Positions 45,299 to 53,985 of a DNA stretch of 64,000 nt are shown here, in pieces. Each line of letters starts with the position of its first letter. Position 1 is the stretch's first letter. The notes beneath the pieces are model-generated. The model saw nothing but the letters and a program-made list of their open reading frames with translations, was not told where the DNA came from and ran no database searches. This DNA is from Clostridia bacterium (GTDB lineage: Bacteria > Bacillota > Clostridia > Christensenellales > Christensenellaceae): the NCBI GenBank assembly GCA_017531505.1, contig JAFXKX010000009.1, positions 62,001 to 126,000 on the forward strand, given 5' to 3'. Both the position numbers and the translations under genes were made by a program.

Positions 45299-46425
45299 TT
45301 TTCCATAATTTTTTCAAAGTGATATCCGTAAGTGTTTTTCAAAACATCCGCTGTCGCTATGATCTCTGCCGTGGCGATAGGTTCTCCATTCAGGCAAAAA
45401 TCCACACTGCCCACCACCATTCCCCGGTGAACAGGTGCCTGCACTTGCGATACGATATGCACCTTTTTCTCTATAATTTTATACTCTTCTGCCTGCAAAG
45501 GCAAGGATATCCCGCAATTTATTGCAATTTCCACTCCTTTTTCGATCCCTTCCTGCACAGGCAGCAGTCCCATAGACTTTCCTTCTTCACACAATTCATA
45601 TAAATCATATTCCGAAAAACCGTAGTCCAGTAAATCATAACAATCTTCAAACATATTGCTGTCGTTGAGCACCACCGCGATCATCTGCATACCTTCCCTG
45701 CTTGCCCCTGCGGTCAGACATTTTCCTGCCGCTTTGGTATATCCTGTTTTGACCCCGTTGCCGCCCTCATATTGATACAGTATTTTATTTTTACTACGCA
45801 AATACCGGGCAGGAGAATCATCGTCCTGTGCCAGATCCCGGGATGCTGTCCCCACAATATTACGGAACACTTCATTTTGCATTGCATAGGCAGATATTCT
45901 TGCCAGATCGCAGGCCGTTGTGTAATGACCTTCTGCAGGCAGGCCGTTCGGGGTTACAAAATGCGTATTGAATGCACCGATCTCCGCCGCCTTTTGATTC
46001 ATCATATCCGCAAAGTTTTCTACACTGCCGGCAATGTGTATCGCAATGGCCACCGCCGCATCATTACCGGATGCCAGCATCAAACCGTACAGCAGATCCT
46101 CCATCGTCATGGTTTCTCCGTACTTCAGATAGATGGATGAGCCTTCGATCCCTACCGCCTCGTCCGGCACTTGTACGATCTCATCCAGTTTTCCGTTCTC
46201 AATGGCTACAATACAAGTCATCACCTTCGTCGTACTGGCCATAGGTAGTTTTTCATCTCCCCGTTCAGACAACAGCATTCTGCCGCTGTCCGCCTCCATC
46301 AATGCATAGGCCTGCGCGCCAATGGTCGGCAGTGCACAGGCATTGCCGACCATAACACACAGAAACCACACAATACTAACACTGCATACCATCGCTCTGC
46401 GCAGCCATTTTTTCTTTCCGTTCAC
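45286..46425 (-). CDS. dacF: D-alanyl-D-alanine carboxypeptidase (DacF-like PBP)
   Basis: A 379-residue low-molecular-weight penicillin-binding protein that trims the last D-alanine of peptidoglycan. It has a signal peptide (about residues 1-31), the active-site motif STTK (about 63-66), the SGN triad in LASGNDAAVA, KTGYTKAAG, and the C-terminal beta domain (about 280-370) ending in a helix that may contact the membrane. In spore formers DacF acts in the cortex. The GTG start at 46425 has GGAGG upstream and overlaps ytfJ by 50 nt, a large overlap; the basic start is needed for the signal peptide. Confidence 0.92.
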   Translation of the reverse strand: MNGKKKWLRRAMVCSVSIVWFLCVMVGNACALPTIGAQAYALMEADSGRMLLSERGDEKLPMASTTKVMTCIVAIENGKLDEIVQVPDEAVGIEGSSIYLKYGETMTMEDLLYGLMLASGNDAAVAIAIHIAGSVENFADMMNQKAAEIGAFNTHFVTPNGLPAEGHYTTACDLARISAYAMQNEVFRNIVGTASRDLAQDDDSPARYLRSKNKILYQYEGGNGVKTGYTKAAGKCLTAGASREGMQMIAVVLNDSNMFEDCYDLLDYGFSEYDLYELCEEGKSMGLLPVQEGIEKGVEIAINCGISLPLQAEEYKIIEKKVHIVSQVQAPVHRGMVVGSVDFCLNGEPIATAEIIATADVLKNTYGYHFEKIMEKWIG

Positions 46426-46816
46426 CCTTCGTCTCCTCCTCTTTTTTGCACAACGCCTTGCGCAGCAGTTTCATCAGTTCCGGCAACTGCTCCAACAGTT
46501 TGTCTGTCACAGTGCGGTTATTTACTGTCATCAACCGCAAATCATCATTGCCGGATACCATAAATGCCACCGGTGCAATGCTGACCCCTACGCTGCTTCC
46601 CCCTGCAAATGGATATTCCGTTGTTTGTTTGTCCTGCTGCCGATACTTGTCAGAAAACTCGCTACCGCCGCTTGCAAACCCAAAGCTCAGTTTTGAGATG
46701 GGTACGATGGTCTGTCCTTCAGGCGTAACAAAAGGTTTCCCCACAATAGTGTTCACATCTGCCATGTTCTGCAGTTCAGACATAGTGATATTCAGGATGT
46801 TCTCAATCGGATGCAT
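46376..46816 (-). CDS. ytfJ: GerW family sporulation protein YtfJ
   Basis: A 146-residue protein with the family pattern NITMSELQNMADVNTIVGKP, VTPEGQTIVPISKLSFGFASGG, and SSVGVSIAPVAFMV. YtfJ/GerW proteins are made in sporulation, and the family is linked to germination efficiency. The C-terminus is basic and acidic (KKEEETKGERKEK). GAGGAG lies 5 nt upstream. It overlaps the DUF2953 gene by 14 nt and dacF by 50 nt, the known DUF2953-ytfJ neighbourhood. Confidence 0.93.
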   Translation of the reverse strand: MHPIENILNITMSELQNMADVNTIVGKPFVTPEGQTIVPISKLSFGFASGGSEFSDKYRQQDKQTTEYPFAGGSSVGVSIAPVAFMVSGNDDLRLMTVNNRTVTDKLLEQLPELMKLLRKALCKKEEETKGERKEKMAAQSDGMQC

Positions 46817-47336
46817 ATTCTCTCCTCTTTTCTTTTAGAATGATACTTATAATCTTTGTCATTCGCACCCGAAATATACCATGAATTTCTGTCCGGATAC
46901 CGACCGTGTCATAATCGGGGCACAATCGGATATCACTGTTATGTACTGCATACTTCCGTATAAACAGATCGATCGCCTGTTGTCCCACACCGCAAAGCAG
47001 TGCCGTCTGCGCCGCATCTCCGGTCCCCAGATACAGCCGCGCTTCCAGCCGCAATACACAATCCGATAATTGCCTCCATAATCCCCGGCGTCGATTGCGA
47101 TTGTATCTGCCCGGGAAAAGCCACGTCAGCTTTCCTCTTTCAATTCTTATGACACGCGGCAAAAACCCATGACTGAAAAATACACAATATAAAAACCGAT
47201 ATACCGGGATACCCCAAAACCGTATGACCAAACCGATCGCCTCATGCCGATACAGCGTATGTACCTCTGCCCGTACATAGCTCATCAATATCGCCGTAAA
47301 AAAAAGAAGTACCAATCCCAATAAAAAAATACCCAT
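46803..47336 (-). CDS. DUF2953 membrane protein
   Basis: A 177-residue protein of the DUF2953 family, usually paired with ytfJ in sporulating Firmicutes. One N-terminal membrane helix (about residues 2-18) is followed by strand-rich sequence with basic patches (RYNRNRRRGLWRQL) and the conserved NSDIRLCPDYDT near the C-terminus. Function unknown. The ATG at 47336 has AGAGG 5 nt upstream and lies inside the 3' arm of a 14-bp inverted repeat (47324-47369). Confidence 0.85.
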   Translation of the reverse strand: MGIFLLGLVLLFFTAILMSYVRAEVHTLYRHEAIGLVIRFWGIPVYRFLYCVFFSHGFLPRVIRIERGKLTWLFPGRYNRNRRRGLWRQLSDCVLRLEARLYLGTGDAAQTALLCGVGQQAIDLFIRKYAVHNSDIRLCPDYDTVGIRTEIHGIFRVRMTKIISIILKEKRREYASD

Positions 47337-47369
47337 AATCACCTCTTCACTGTGCTATGGGTATTTTTT
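47324..47369 (-). promoter_or_regulatory. 14-bp stem that contains the DUF2953 start codon
   Basis: AAAAAATACCCATA (47324-47337) and TATGGGTATTTTTT (47356-47369) pair without mismatch. In the minus-strand RNA the stem starts 16 nt after the scpB stop; the 18-nt loop shows the Shine-Dalgarno sequence, and the 3' arm contains the AUG of DUF2953 followed by a U-run. It can end scpB transcription and can also hide the start codon. Confidence 0.65.
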
Positions 47370-47384
47370 CCTATGTTATAAAAT

Positions 47385-47951
47385 TTATGCCTGTTCTTCT
47401 TCCGACCATGTATCCTGCTCTCCAAACAGCGGCAGTTCCTCACCCTCACCGGGTAGTGCCGGCAGTTCTTCGATCGAAGCGACATCAAAATAGCGCAGAA
47501 ATGCTTGCGTAGTGGCATACAATTTCGGCCGTCCCAGTGCATCTTTTCTGCCCGCCACATAGATCAGGTCTTTTTCCAGCAATGCATTGATCGTATAGCT
47601 GCTGTTGACACCACGGATCTTTTCCACCTCATCTTTGGTAACAGGCTGCCGGTAAGCAATGATAGACAACGTCTCCATTGTAGCCCGCGACAATTCCGCT
47701 TCATTCTTTTCACCCAGCATTTCCACAATCAAGTCTGCGTATTCGGGACGTGTACACAACTGTACGCTATCCTCAAACCGGCGGATCATCAGCCCTGCGG
47801 TTTGTTCCCGTGCCTTCATTTCCTCTTCCAGCAGCTGCTGCAGTACATACTTATCCATATCCAACGCCATTGCCAGATCTTTGATAGCGACTGCTTCACC
47901 GGCCGTAAACAAAATATTTTCGATGATCCCTATGATTTTCACTTTATCCAT
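47385..47951 (-). CDS. scpB: Segregation and condensation protein B
   Basis: ScpB is the winged-helix kleisin partner in the SMC-ScpAB complex. The 188-residue protein has the double winged-helix pattern with IENILFTAGEAVAIKDLA, TMETLSIIAYRQPVTKDEVEKIRGVNS and LIYVAGRKDALGRPKLYATT. The start ATG at 47951 overlaps the scpA end by 8 nt. scpA and scpB are a fixed pair in Firmicutes. Confidence 0.95.
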   Translation of the reverse strand: MDKVKIIGIIENILFTAGEAVAIKDLAMALDMDKYVLQQLLEEEMKAREQTAGLMIRRFEDSVQLCTRPEYADLIVEMLGEKNEAELSRATMETLSIIAYRQPVTKDEVEKIRGVNSSYTINALLEKDLIYVAGRKDALGRPKLYATTQAFLRYFDVASIEELPALPGEGEELPLFGEQDTWSEEEQA

Positions 47952-48690
47952 TGGTATTTTCCGATTCCTTCTGTTTGCGATATATTCCAATATTTCCAAA
48001 CATATCTTTCTGTTTTACCGTGATTTTTCCCTGCCCGATCAATTCCAGCAGTGCATAAAATGTTACTGCCACTTCCATTCTGGTAGGTGACGGCGAAAAC
48101 AGATCAAAGAAGTTTAATTCCTTCCCACTGTTGACACGCATCAGAATCAGGTTCATTTTTGCGTGCATACTGACATAATCGGGGTTGACCACAACTTCGG
48201 GTCGATCCTGCTCCTGCTTGTCTACCTTTTCCATCAGCAGCCGATATGCCTCTGTCAGCGCCTGCACACTGGCATTGAGGATCACAGGTGCCCGCGTATC
48301 TATCAGTTCTTCGGGCAATTTGTAAAAGAACGTTCTTCCCTGTTCTTCCATTTGCCGCATTTGCTCTGCCGCTTCTTTATATTTTTTGTATTCATCCAGG
48401 CGCTGTATCAGTTTATCTTCTTCGGATAACCCGTCTTCTTCCTCCACCTTCGCTTTGGGCAGCAGTGCACGGGACTTGATATACAATAAAGTGGCAGCCA
48501 TCTCCAAAAATTCGCTGGCACTATCCAGATCTGTCAGATCGCTTTGACGCACATAGGATAAATACTGCTCTGTGATCTCAGATACAAAAATATCTTTGAT
48601 CTCTATCTTTGCCCTACTGATCAAATGCAGCAGCAGGTCCAGCGGACCATCAAAGTTGGATAATTTCAATTGATATTTTTCTGTTCCCAT
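47944..48690 (-). CDS. scpA: Segregation and condensation protein A
   Basis: ScpA is the kleisin that closes the SMC ring for chromosome condensation. The 248-residue protein opens with YQLKLSNFDGPLDLLLHLI, has the helical LEMAATLLYIKSRALLP, and ends with the C-terminal winged helix (RMEVAVTFYALLELIGQG). The start codon shares a base with the stop of the site-2 protease (TGATG). Confidence 0.95.
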   Translation of the reverse strand: MGTEKYQLKLSNFDGPLDLLLHLISRAKIEIKDIFVSEITEQYLSYVRQSDLTDLDSASEFLEMAATLLYIKSRALLPKAKVEEEDGLSEEDKLIQRLDEYKKYKEAAEQMRQMEEQGRTFFYKLPEELIDTRAPVILNASVQALTEAYRLLMEKVDKQEQDRPEVVVNPDYVSMHAKMNLILMRVNSGKELNFFDLFSPSPTRMEVAVTFYALLELIGQGKITVKQKDMFGNIGIYRKQKESENTNG

Positions 48691-49340
48691 CAGATAAACA
48701 ACCCATAAAAACCGCGGAACAAATCATACAGACCTGTTGCCGCCCAGCCCAGTACCACATCCAGCGCGCCGCTGAATACCAGCAAAATCAACAGAAAATA
48801 CCCGTATTTCTGCAAAAAGTCTACTACTGCATAGTTTTTTCTGACAAACAAACTGGTCACCACATGGAATCCGTCCAAGGGAGGCACCGGCAAAACATTG
48901 AACAATGCAAAATTGAGATTCATGCTGATCAGATACATCACAGTCAGTGCAATCCACTGATTTGGCATCGGTACCAGCATAGCCACACCGGTAAATACAA
49001 AAGCCAGCAGCAAATTCATTACCGGACCAGCCAAAGAGATCAGAATATCATCTCTGCGATAATGTTTCAGATTTCTGGAGTTGACCACTACCGGTTTTGC
49101 CCATCCAAAACCAAACAGCAAAAACACCACCGCTCCCATCCAATCCATATGCCGAAAAGGATCGATAGACATTCTGCCCATATTTTTTGCAGTCGGGTCG
49201 CCCAATTTATACGCCACAAAGGCATGTGCCCACTCATGAAACGAAATAGCCACACACATCGCCAAAAAAGAAATCAATATATATAACAATGCCTGCATCG
49301 GATTCTGACTGAACATCAGCATCACTGTAGAAATTCCCAT
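48690..49340 (-). CDS. Site-2 protease family membrane metalloprotease
   Basis: A 216-residue membrane protease with HEWAHAFVAYKLGD as the zinc site, LAGPVMNLLLAF, and the third ligand in NVLPVPPLDGFHV. It has about six membrane segments. Short homologues next to scpA are common in Firmicutes; the substrate is not known. AAAGGA lies 11 nt upstream of the ATG at 49340; an ATG at 49352 abuts it. Confidence 0.88.
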   Translation of the reverse strand: MGISTVMLMFSQNPMQALLYILISFLAMCVAISFHEWAHAFVAYKLGDPTAKNMGRMSIDPFRHMDWMGAVVFLLFGFGWAKPVVVNSRNLKHYRRDDILISLAGPVMNLLLAFVFTGVAMLVPMPNQWIALTVMYLISMNLNFALFNVLPVPPLDGFHVVTSLFVRKNYAVVDFLQKYGYFLLILLVFSGALDVVLGWAATGLYDLFRGFYGLFI

Positions 49341-49438
49341 AGTTTGTTTCATCCTTTCATAAAATTCTCACACTTCCGGGACAGTATTATCAGTATAATA
49401 CACCGATCGTGTTCTGCATATAAACTTTTTATGAAATC

Positions 49439-50875
49439 TTACCGTTTGACGAGCCCCGGATTGGGCAGCAGTGGAGAAACCAGACTCAGATTACTCCCCT
49501 CAAACTTCAGGATTGCTTCTCCTTCCACCAGAAACTGCACCCTGCTGATCGCATCGGAAGTACACAACGTATTGACGATCGAATAGATCACCATCACTTG
49601 ACCCTGTGTATCCAGACGCTCCATACTTTTTGAAAAATCCTCTGTAAAATCGAGGATCGCGCAATCCCCGCTGATCTTCAGAGAAAGCAGATCTTCGTTG
49701 GTCAGACCACCCGGAAATACAGATACCACCGTATCCGGATCTTCTTCCTGCGTACCTTTGCCGATCAGCATAATGTACGAACGCAGTTCCAGCGCCTCAT
49801 CGGAATGTACCAGTCTCTGCACTTCCTGAACACTGTTCATATCTTCACTGGGCAAATAAATGCTGATTTCGTCACCCAGATATCGCTGCGCCGCCTGCAC
49901 ATCCATCAGCACCAGTGAATCATTCCAGTAACAGTACAGATACTGCAGTTCCGGCAGTACACTTTGCAGTGTATAGAAAACGCATGCCATCCGGACGTCC
50001 ATATCTTTTATCATACTGCAGGAAAACAATTTTTCCGCATGGCGTATTGTCAGCACACCGTTTTCATAACTCAGGTAATTATTCAATTCCTCTACCGTAT
50101 AGAAAGAGAGCATCTGCGTAAACACCGTTTCCCTTAACGGTGCCTGATACCCCTGCCGATAACGTGGACCTTTGGATAATTCCCAAAGTACCTGCCGAAT
50201 CATTTCCAGCGGTTCTTTTACATTGACATTCACGCTGAAAATTTCCGGCAATATCAGTTCTTCTCTGTAATGAGGAAAATACATCGCCCCATTCACCATG
50301 TAATGCTGACTTTCTTCCAGAGACATGATCGTATCATATTGCTGTTGATACGCGTCTTCCAGTATTCCTTCCTGTTTGCCGTAAAGTCCGGTCGGCAAAC
50401 CTGCAAGCGTAATGATCCGGCCGTTGAGTTTTACCTCTACGTATTCCACATCACAGTTATCGATCAATGCATTGGCAGTTAAGGATGCCAGATAGTACTG
50501 TTGTTTTTCCGTCAGGTAAGATCCTGCTTCCAGTTGTACATAAGCCACCGAATCGCTGATCGTCACCGATTTTACTTCGATTTTTGAACCGATATGCCCC
50601 AGTCCGATCTCAGACGGCGACGCAAGCAGCGCCTCCAGTATCTCTTCCGGGCTGTTGGTCCAGTCTACAATATACAATGTATCGGTATAGCCGGTAATCT
50701 GTCCGGTAGATTCGCTGATCCGGTACAAAGATGCATAATATTCCAGATACCCTTTATACTCCGGTTGTTGGGGAGTCAACGGTGTTTCCATCGTGCCCGA
50801 CTCTTTGAGAATTGAGCAGCTGCTCAGCCCTATGACACAAGCCAAAAGCAGCGCCAGTATTCTGTACTTTCTCAT
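49439..50875 (-). CDS. Lipoprotein with two GerMN domains
   Basis: A 478-residue secreted protein. A signal peptide ends in the lipobox IGLSSC (about residues 15-20), so it is anchored to the outer face of the membrane. Two GerMN-like repeats are seen: one around 60-170, with VKSVTISDSVAYVQLE and VEYVEVKLNG, and one near 370-470, with ISGDCAILDFTEDF and VIYSIVNTL. GerMN occurs in sporulation protein GerM and in actinobacterial LpqB. The upstream gene encodes another GerMN lipoprotein 12 nt away, and both follow a kinase. Confidence 0.85.
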   Translation of the reverse strand: MRKYRILALLLACVIGLSSCSILKESGTMETPLTPQQPEYKGYLEYYASLYRISESTGQITGYTDTLYIVDWTNSPEEILEALLASPSEIGLGHIGSKIEVKSVTISDSVAYVQLEAGSYLTEKQQYYLASLTANALIDNCDVEYVEVKLNGRIITLAGLPTGLYGKQEGILEDAYQQQYDTIMSLEESQHYMVNGAMYFPHYREELILPEIFSVNVNVKEPLEMIRQVLWELSKGPRYRQGYQAPLRETVFTQMLSFYTVEELNNYLSYENGVLTIRHAEKLFSCSMIKDMDVRMACVFYTLQSVLPELQYLYCYWNDSLVLMDVQAAQRYLGDEISIYLPSEDMNSVQEVQRLVHSDEALELRSYIMLIGKGTQEEDPDTVVSVFPGGLTNEDLLSLKISGDCAILDFTEDFSKSMERLDTQGQVMVIYSIVNTLCTSDAISRVQFLVEGEAILKFEGSNLSLVSPLLPNPGLVKR

Positions 50876-50887
50876 ATCGTCTCCCTA

Positions 50888-51844
50888 TTAAAACAGACTT
50901 TTCAGCATAGAATAATGGATCTTCCAAACACCGTTTTCACGGATCAGTTTGACAGGTATATCTTCATACTGTTTTCTGCCGGTCGCGCCTATGCTTACCG
51001 TGTAATCCATCATCAGCAATGCCGTATTTGTCTCTGTAGGCTCTACAAATTCTGTGACCCGATAATCTTCTAACGTGAGATCCAATGACTTCATCCATAC
51101 CGAGAAGTTATTTTCCGAAGGGCGCACTTCGCCATCTGCATCGTTGTATGCTACATACCAATATACACCCGTATAATCCGCAACCATTATCTGAGAGAAA
51201 ATATCCTGCAATGTATTTTGTGCCGACAAAACATATTTACCCTCACGGCCAAGGGGCTCCAATACACCGCTGCCGTTCATACCGACTTCATACAGAGATA
51301 AACGTCTGCCGGTACGGCTGTTCTCTTCCTCGACCAATATCTGTACCTTCTTGCATGCAGAAGCTTCTACAAGGCTGTTAACGATAGAATATACCGCCAG
51401 TTTCTTTACATGATCCAGATTTTCGACACTGATGTCTGTATCCGCAATGAAACTCCAATCCAAAAATTCTTCGCTCAATATTACGGATATAAACTCTTCC
51501 GTTTCCTCGATCTTGATCACTTTTGTTTTGGGATTTACCAGACTTTTGAAGGTGGCGCCGCTGCTTTGGGGGCCGGCGATCAGATAATCCAGCACGCTGT
51601 TTTCGACCCGGCTGCTGACAGGCACTTCTACGGTGACCTCTTCACTCAGCAGCATCGTATAATCTTCGTTTGCAAAATATAACTTTACCGTTTTGACGCC
51701 CGTATTGGAAGAACCGACCGTGGGATCCAGTTGTATTTCGCTGAATACAGGACCCGAAACAGTCTCTTCATTGCGGGAGCAAGCTGTACTGCCGCATATA
51801 ATACATAACAGTGCCAAAACGATGGCGATCCATTTACTTTTCAT
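50888..51844 (-). CDS. GerMN-domain lipoprotein
   Basis: A 318-residue protein with a signal peptide and lipobox (GSTAC, about residues 18-22). The GerMN domain is near 50-165: VKLYFANEDYTML, SRVENSVLDYLIAGP, FISVILSEEFLDW and LAVYSIVNSLVEA. The C-terminal 100 residues look like a small alpha/beta domain with WYVAYNDADGE. The ATG at 51844 lies in the last codons of the histidine kinase gene, 10 nt after GGAG, so translation is coupled to the kinase. Confidence 0.85.
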   Translation of the reverse strand: MKSKWIAIVLALLCIICGSTACSRNEETVSGPVFSEIQLDPTVGSSNTGVKTVKLYFANEDYTMLLSEEVTVEVPVSSRVENSVLDYLIAGPQSSGATFKSLVNPKTKVIKIEETEEFISVILSEEFLDWSFIADTDISVENLDHVKKLAVYSIVNSLVEASACKKVQILVEEENSRTGRRLSLYEVGMNGSGVLEPLGREGKYVLSAQNTLQDIFSQIMVADYTGVYWYVAYNDADGEVRPSENNFSVWMKSLDLTLEDYRVTEFVEPTETNTALLMMDYTVSIGATGRKQYEDIPVKLIRENGVWKIHYSMLKSLF

Positions 51845-53297
51845 ATTTGCTGCGCTCCTTATCCGCATTTACAGGAATACTGAGGATAAACGTGGAGCCC
51901 TTCCCTTCTTCGCTTTCTACCGCTATATGTCCGTTATGCAGCAGGGCAACCGTCTGGACGATATGCAGACCCAATCCTGTACCACCTGTTTCTCGGGTAC
52001 GGGATTTGGAAACACGGTAAAATCTCTCGAAGATTTTTTCCTGCTCCTTTTTGGCAATGCCTTCACCGGTATCTTTGACACGAACCACCGCCATGCTGCC
52101 CTCCCGCAAAATGGTGATGTCTACTCTGCCGCCTTCACCGGTATATTTGATCGCATTCTCCACCAGATTGGAGATAGCATGCCGCAAATGCACACCCAAG
52201 CAATCGATGGTCCCTTCAAATTGGATATGCTGATAAACAGAGATCCACTTTTGCTCTGCGATCGGCTGCAGTTTTTTGACCACGCCGTCCACCATAGATG
52301 CCAGCGAAGCCTTTTCCATATACATACGGCTTTCGTCAATATTCTGCAGCCGGGTCATCAGCAGCAAGTCATTGATCATCGCCGTCATGCGATCGATCTC
52401 CTGATCAATATCACCCAAAAACTCTTTATAGACATTCTCGTCCATACCATCCTCATAGAGAATGGACTCGGTCAGAATCTTCATAGAGGTCAGAGGCGTC
52501 TTCAATTCATGCGATGCATTGGCAATAAACTCGCTGCGCGAACGGTCTACGTCTTCCAATCGCTGTGCCATGACATTAAATGCCTCAGCCAAGGTAGCCA
52601 GTTCATCTCTGCCTTCTACTTTCATACGTCTGCTGAAGTCACCCTGTGCAATGGCTTCTGTGCCGGCCTTAAGAGACCCCAATGCTTTCAACAGATAGTC
52701 GATGAGCAGCGAAAGCAATACCAGCAGCACCAACATGACCAAAAAATAGATCACATAATAACTCCACTGAATATCATGCACCATTTGCATAATATCCTGC
52801 ACGCTTTGTACCAGCACTACCGCACCCAGCGCCTCAGTATCCTGCGAAATCGCCGATACACAGTTGAGGCACCAAATATCTTCTTCTCCGGTATTCACTT
52901 TATGAAAACCGTAAGCAAAATCTTTGCCCTGCGTCAATACTTCCTGCACTTCGCTGTGGGTCAGACGCATACCGTTGAGCAGGGAAAAACTATCGACCTG
53001 CACAATTCCGGCCTTATCCACCATCAGGATGCGTCCGTTCATATCCATGCCGGCTTCTACCGCTGCTTTATACAACGCCTCTCCATTGTTTTTGGAAAAA
53101 TCATAAGCGACTGCCAGTGAAAAGTCGTTTGCCTGCTGAGCGAAATCCGAGATTCGCATATTCAGCATATTATTTTCCAAAATCCGCGATGTCCCAAAGG
53201 TCGCCAATGCGAACGCTGCGATCAGAATGATAATGAAAATAAAGAACCTCCAACGAATGGAGGTTGCTTTTTTATTTATCGGAAAAATAGTATCCAA
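51834..53297 (-). CDS. Sensor histidine kinase
   Basis: A 487-residue membrane kinase. Membrane helix one (about 16-36), an extracellular sensor of about 140 residues, helix two (about 183-205), a HAMP segment, the HisKA box NASHELKTPLTSMK with the phosphorylated histidine, and the ATPase with NLVENAIKYT, KDTGEGIAK and GTGLGLHIVQ. It pairs with the upstream OmpR-type regulator, whose gene it overlaps by 26 nt. The start is uncertain: a TTG at 53297 abuts a GGGGAG, and a hairpin with GGAGG in its 3' arm lies 30 nt further in. Confidence 0.93.
   Translation of the reverse strand: MDTIFPINKKATSIRWRFFIFIIILIAAFALATFGTSRILENNMLNMRISDFAQQANDFSLAVAYDFSKNNGEALYKAAVEAGMDMNGRILMVDKAGIVQVDSFSLLNGMRLTHSEVQEVLTQGKDFAYGFHKVNTGEEDIWCLNCVSAISQDTEALGAVVLVQSVQDIMQMVHDIQWSYYVIYFLVMLVLLVLLSLLIDYLLKALGSLKAGTEAIAQGDFSRRMKVEGRDELATLAEAFNVMAQRLEDVDRSRSEFIANASHELKTPLTSMKILTESILYEDGMDENVYKEFLGDIDQEIDRMTAMINDLLLMTRLQNIDESRMYMEKASLASMVDGVVKKLQPIAEQKWISVYQHIQFEGTIDCLGVHLRHAISNLVENAIKYTGEGGRVDITILREGSMAVVRVKDTGEGIAKKEQEKIFERFYRVSKSRTRETGGTGLGLHIVQTVALLHNGHIAVESEEGKGSTFILSIPVNADKERSKYEK
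53245..53265. promoter_or_regulatory. Hairpin just after the response regulator stop codon
   Basis: AACCTCCA (53245-53252) and TGGAGGTT (53258-53265), 5-nt loop. On the minus strand it lies 6 nt after the regulator stop and inside the start of the kinase frame, followed by CTTTATTTTC. On the plus strand it is followed by GCTTTTTTATTT, although no plus-strand gene is nearby. Confidence 0.5.
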
Positions 53298-53961
53298 CTC
53301 CCCATTTTGTCAAAATATACACTGGCTCTGCGGGGTTCTTTTCAATTTTTTCTCTCAAACGGCGGATATGCACATCTACGGTCCGCAGATCACCCTTTTG
53401 TCGCCAGATGAGTTCAAGCAAGCTTTCCCGATCATAGACATGCCCACGATTCATCGCAAAGAGATGCAGCAATTCAAATTCTTTTGCGGTTAGATTCACT
53501 TCTCTGTCTCCGATACTGACATTACGATTGATCAGATCCAGTGTGATATCCTTTACCTCTATCTTGCTTGTATCTTTCTTGTTGTTTTCTGCGTTTTCCG
53601 CACGGCGAAGGATGTTTTTGATGCGCGCCTTCAACTCCAACATATTAAAGGGTTTTGTCAGATAGTCGTCTGCACCGTACTCCAGGCCCATGATCTTATC
53701 CATATCATCGCCTTTGGCCGTCAGCATGATGATCGGTACATCCGAAGTACTGCGGATACGCTGGCATACTTCCATTCCACCCAAACGGGGCAACATCAGA
53801 TCCAGCAATACCAAATCATATTCTCCCATTTCAAATGTATCTACCGCCGCCTGTCCGTCATAGGCCACGTCGGTGATATAGCCTTCCTGTTTTTCCAGGC
53901 TGAAGCGTAGACCTTTTACTACACTCGGCTCATCATCTACGATCAAAATTCTCTTTGCCAT
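53272..53961 (-). CDS. OmpR/PhoB family response regulator
   Basis: A 229-residue regulator. The receiver domain has the acidic pair VDDEPS, the phosphorylated aspartate in LLDLMLPRLGG, the threonine in IMLTAKGDD and the lysine in YLTKPFNMLEL. The C-terminal winged helix (NLTAKEFELLHLF, GDLRTVDVHIRRLREKIE, ILTKWGVGYYF) is of the OmpR/PhoB type. It leads the operon with the kinase and the two GerMN lipoproteins. Confidence 0.95.
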   Translation of the reverse strand: MAKRILIVDDEPSVVKGLRFSLEKQEGYITDVAYDGQAAVDTFEMGEYDLVLLDLMLPRLGGMEVCQRIRSTSDVPIIMLTAKGDDMDKIMGLEYGADDYLTKPFNMLELKARIKNILRRAENAENNKKDTSKIEVKDITLDLINRNVSIGDREVNLTAKEFELLHLFAMNRGHVYDRESLLELIWRQKGDLRTVDVHIRRLREKIEKNPAEPVYILTKWGVGYYFSDK

Positions 53962-53985
53962 ACTGTAATCCTGTCCATTCTGTCG

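Noticed and set aside
49384-49401. Inverted repeat GTATTAT/ATAATAC after the GerMN gene as a terminator
   Set aside because: The stem is entirely A-T and no U-tract follows it.
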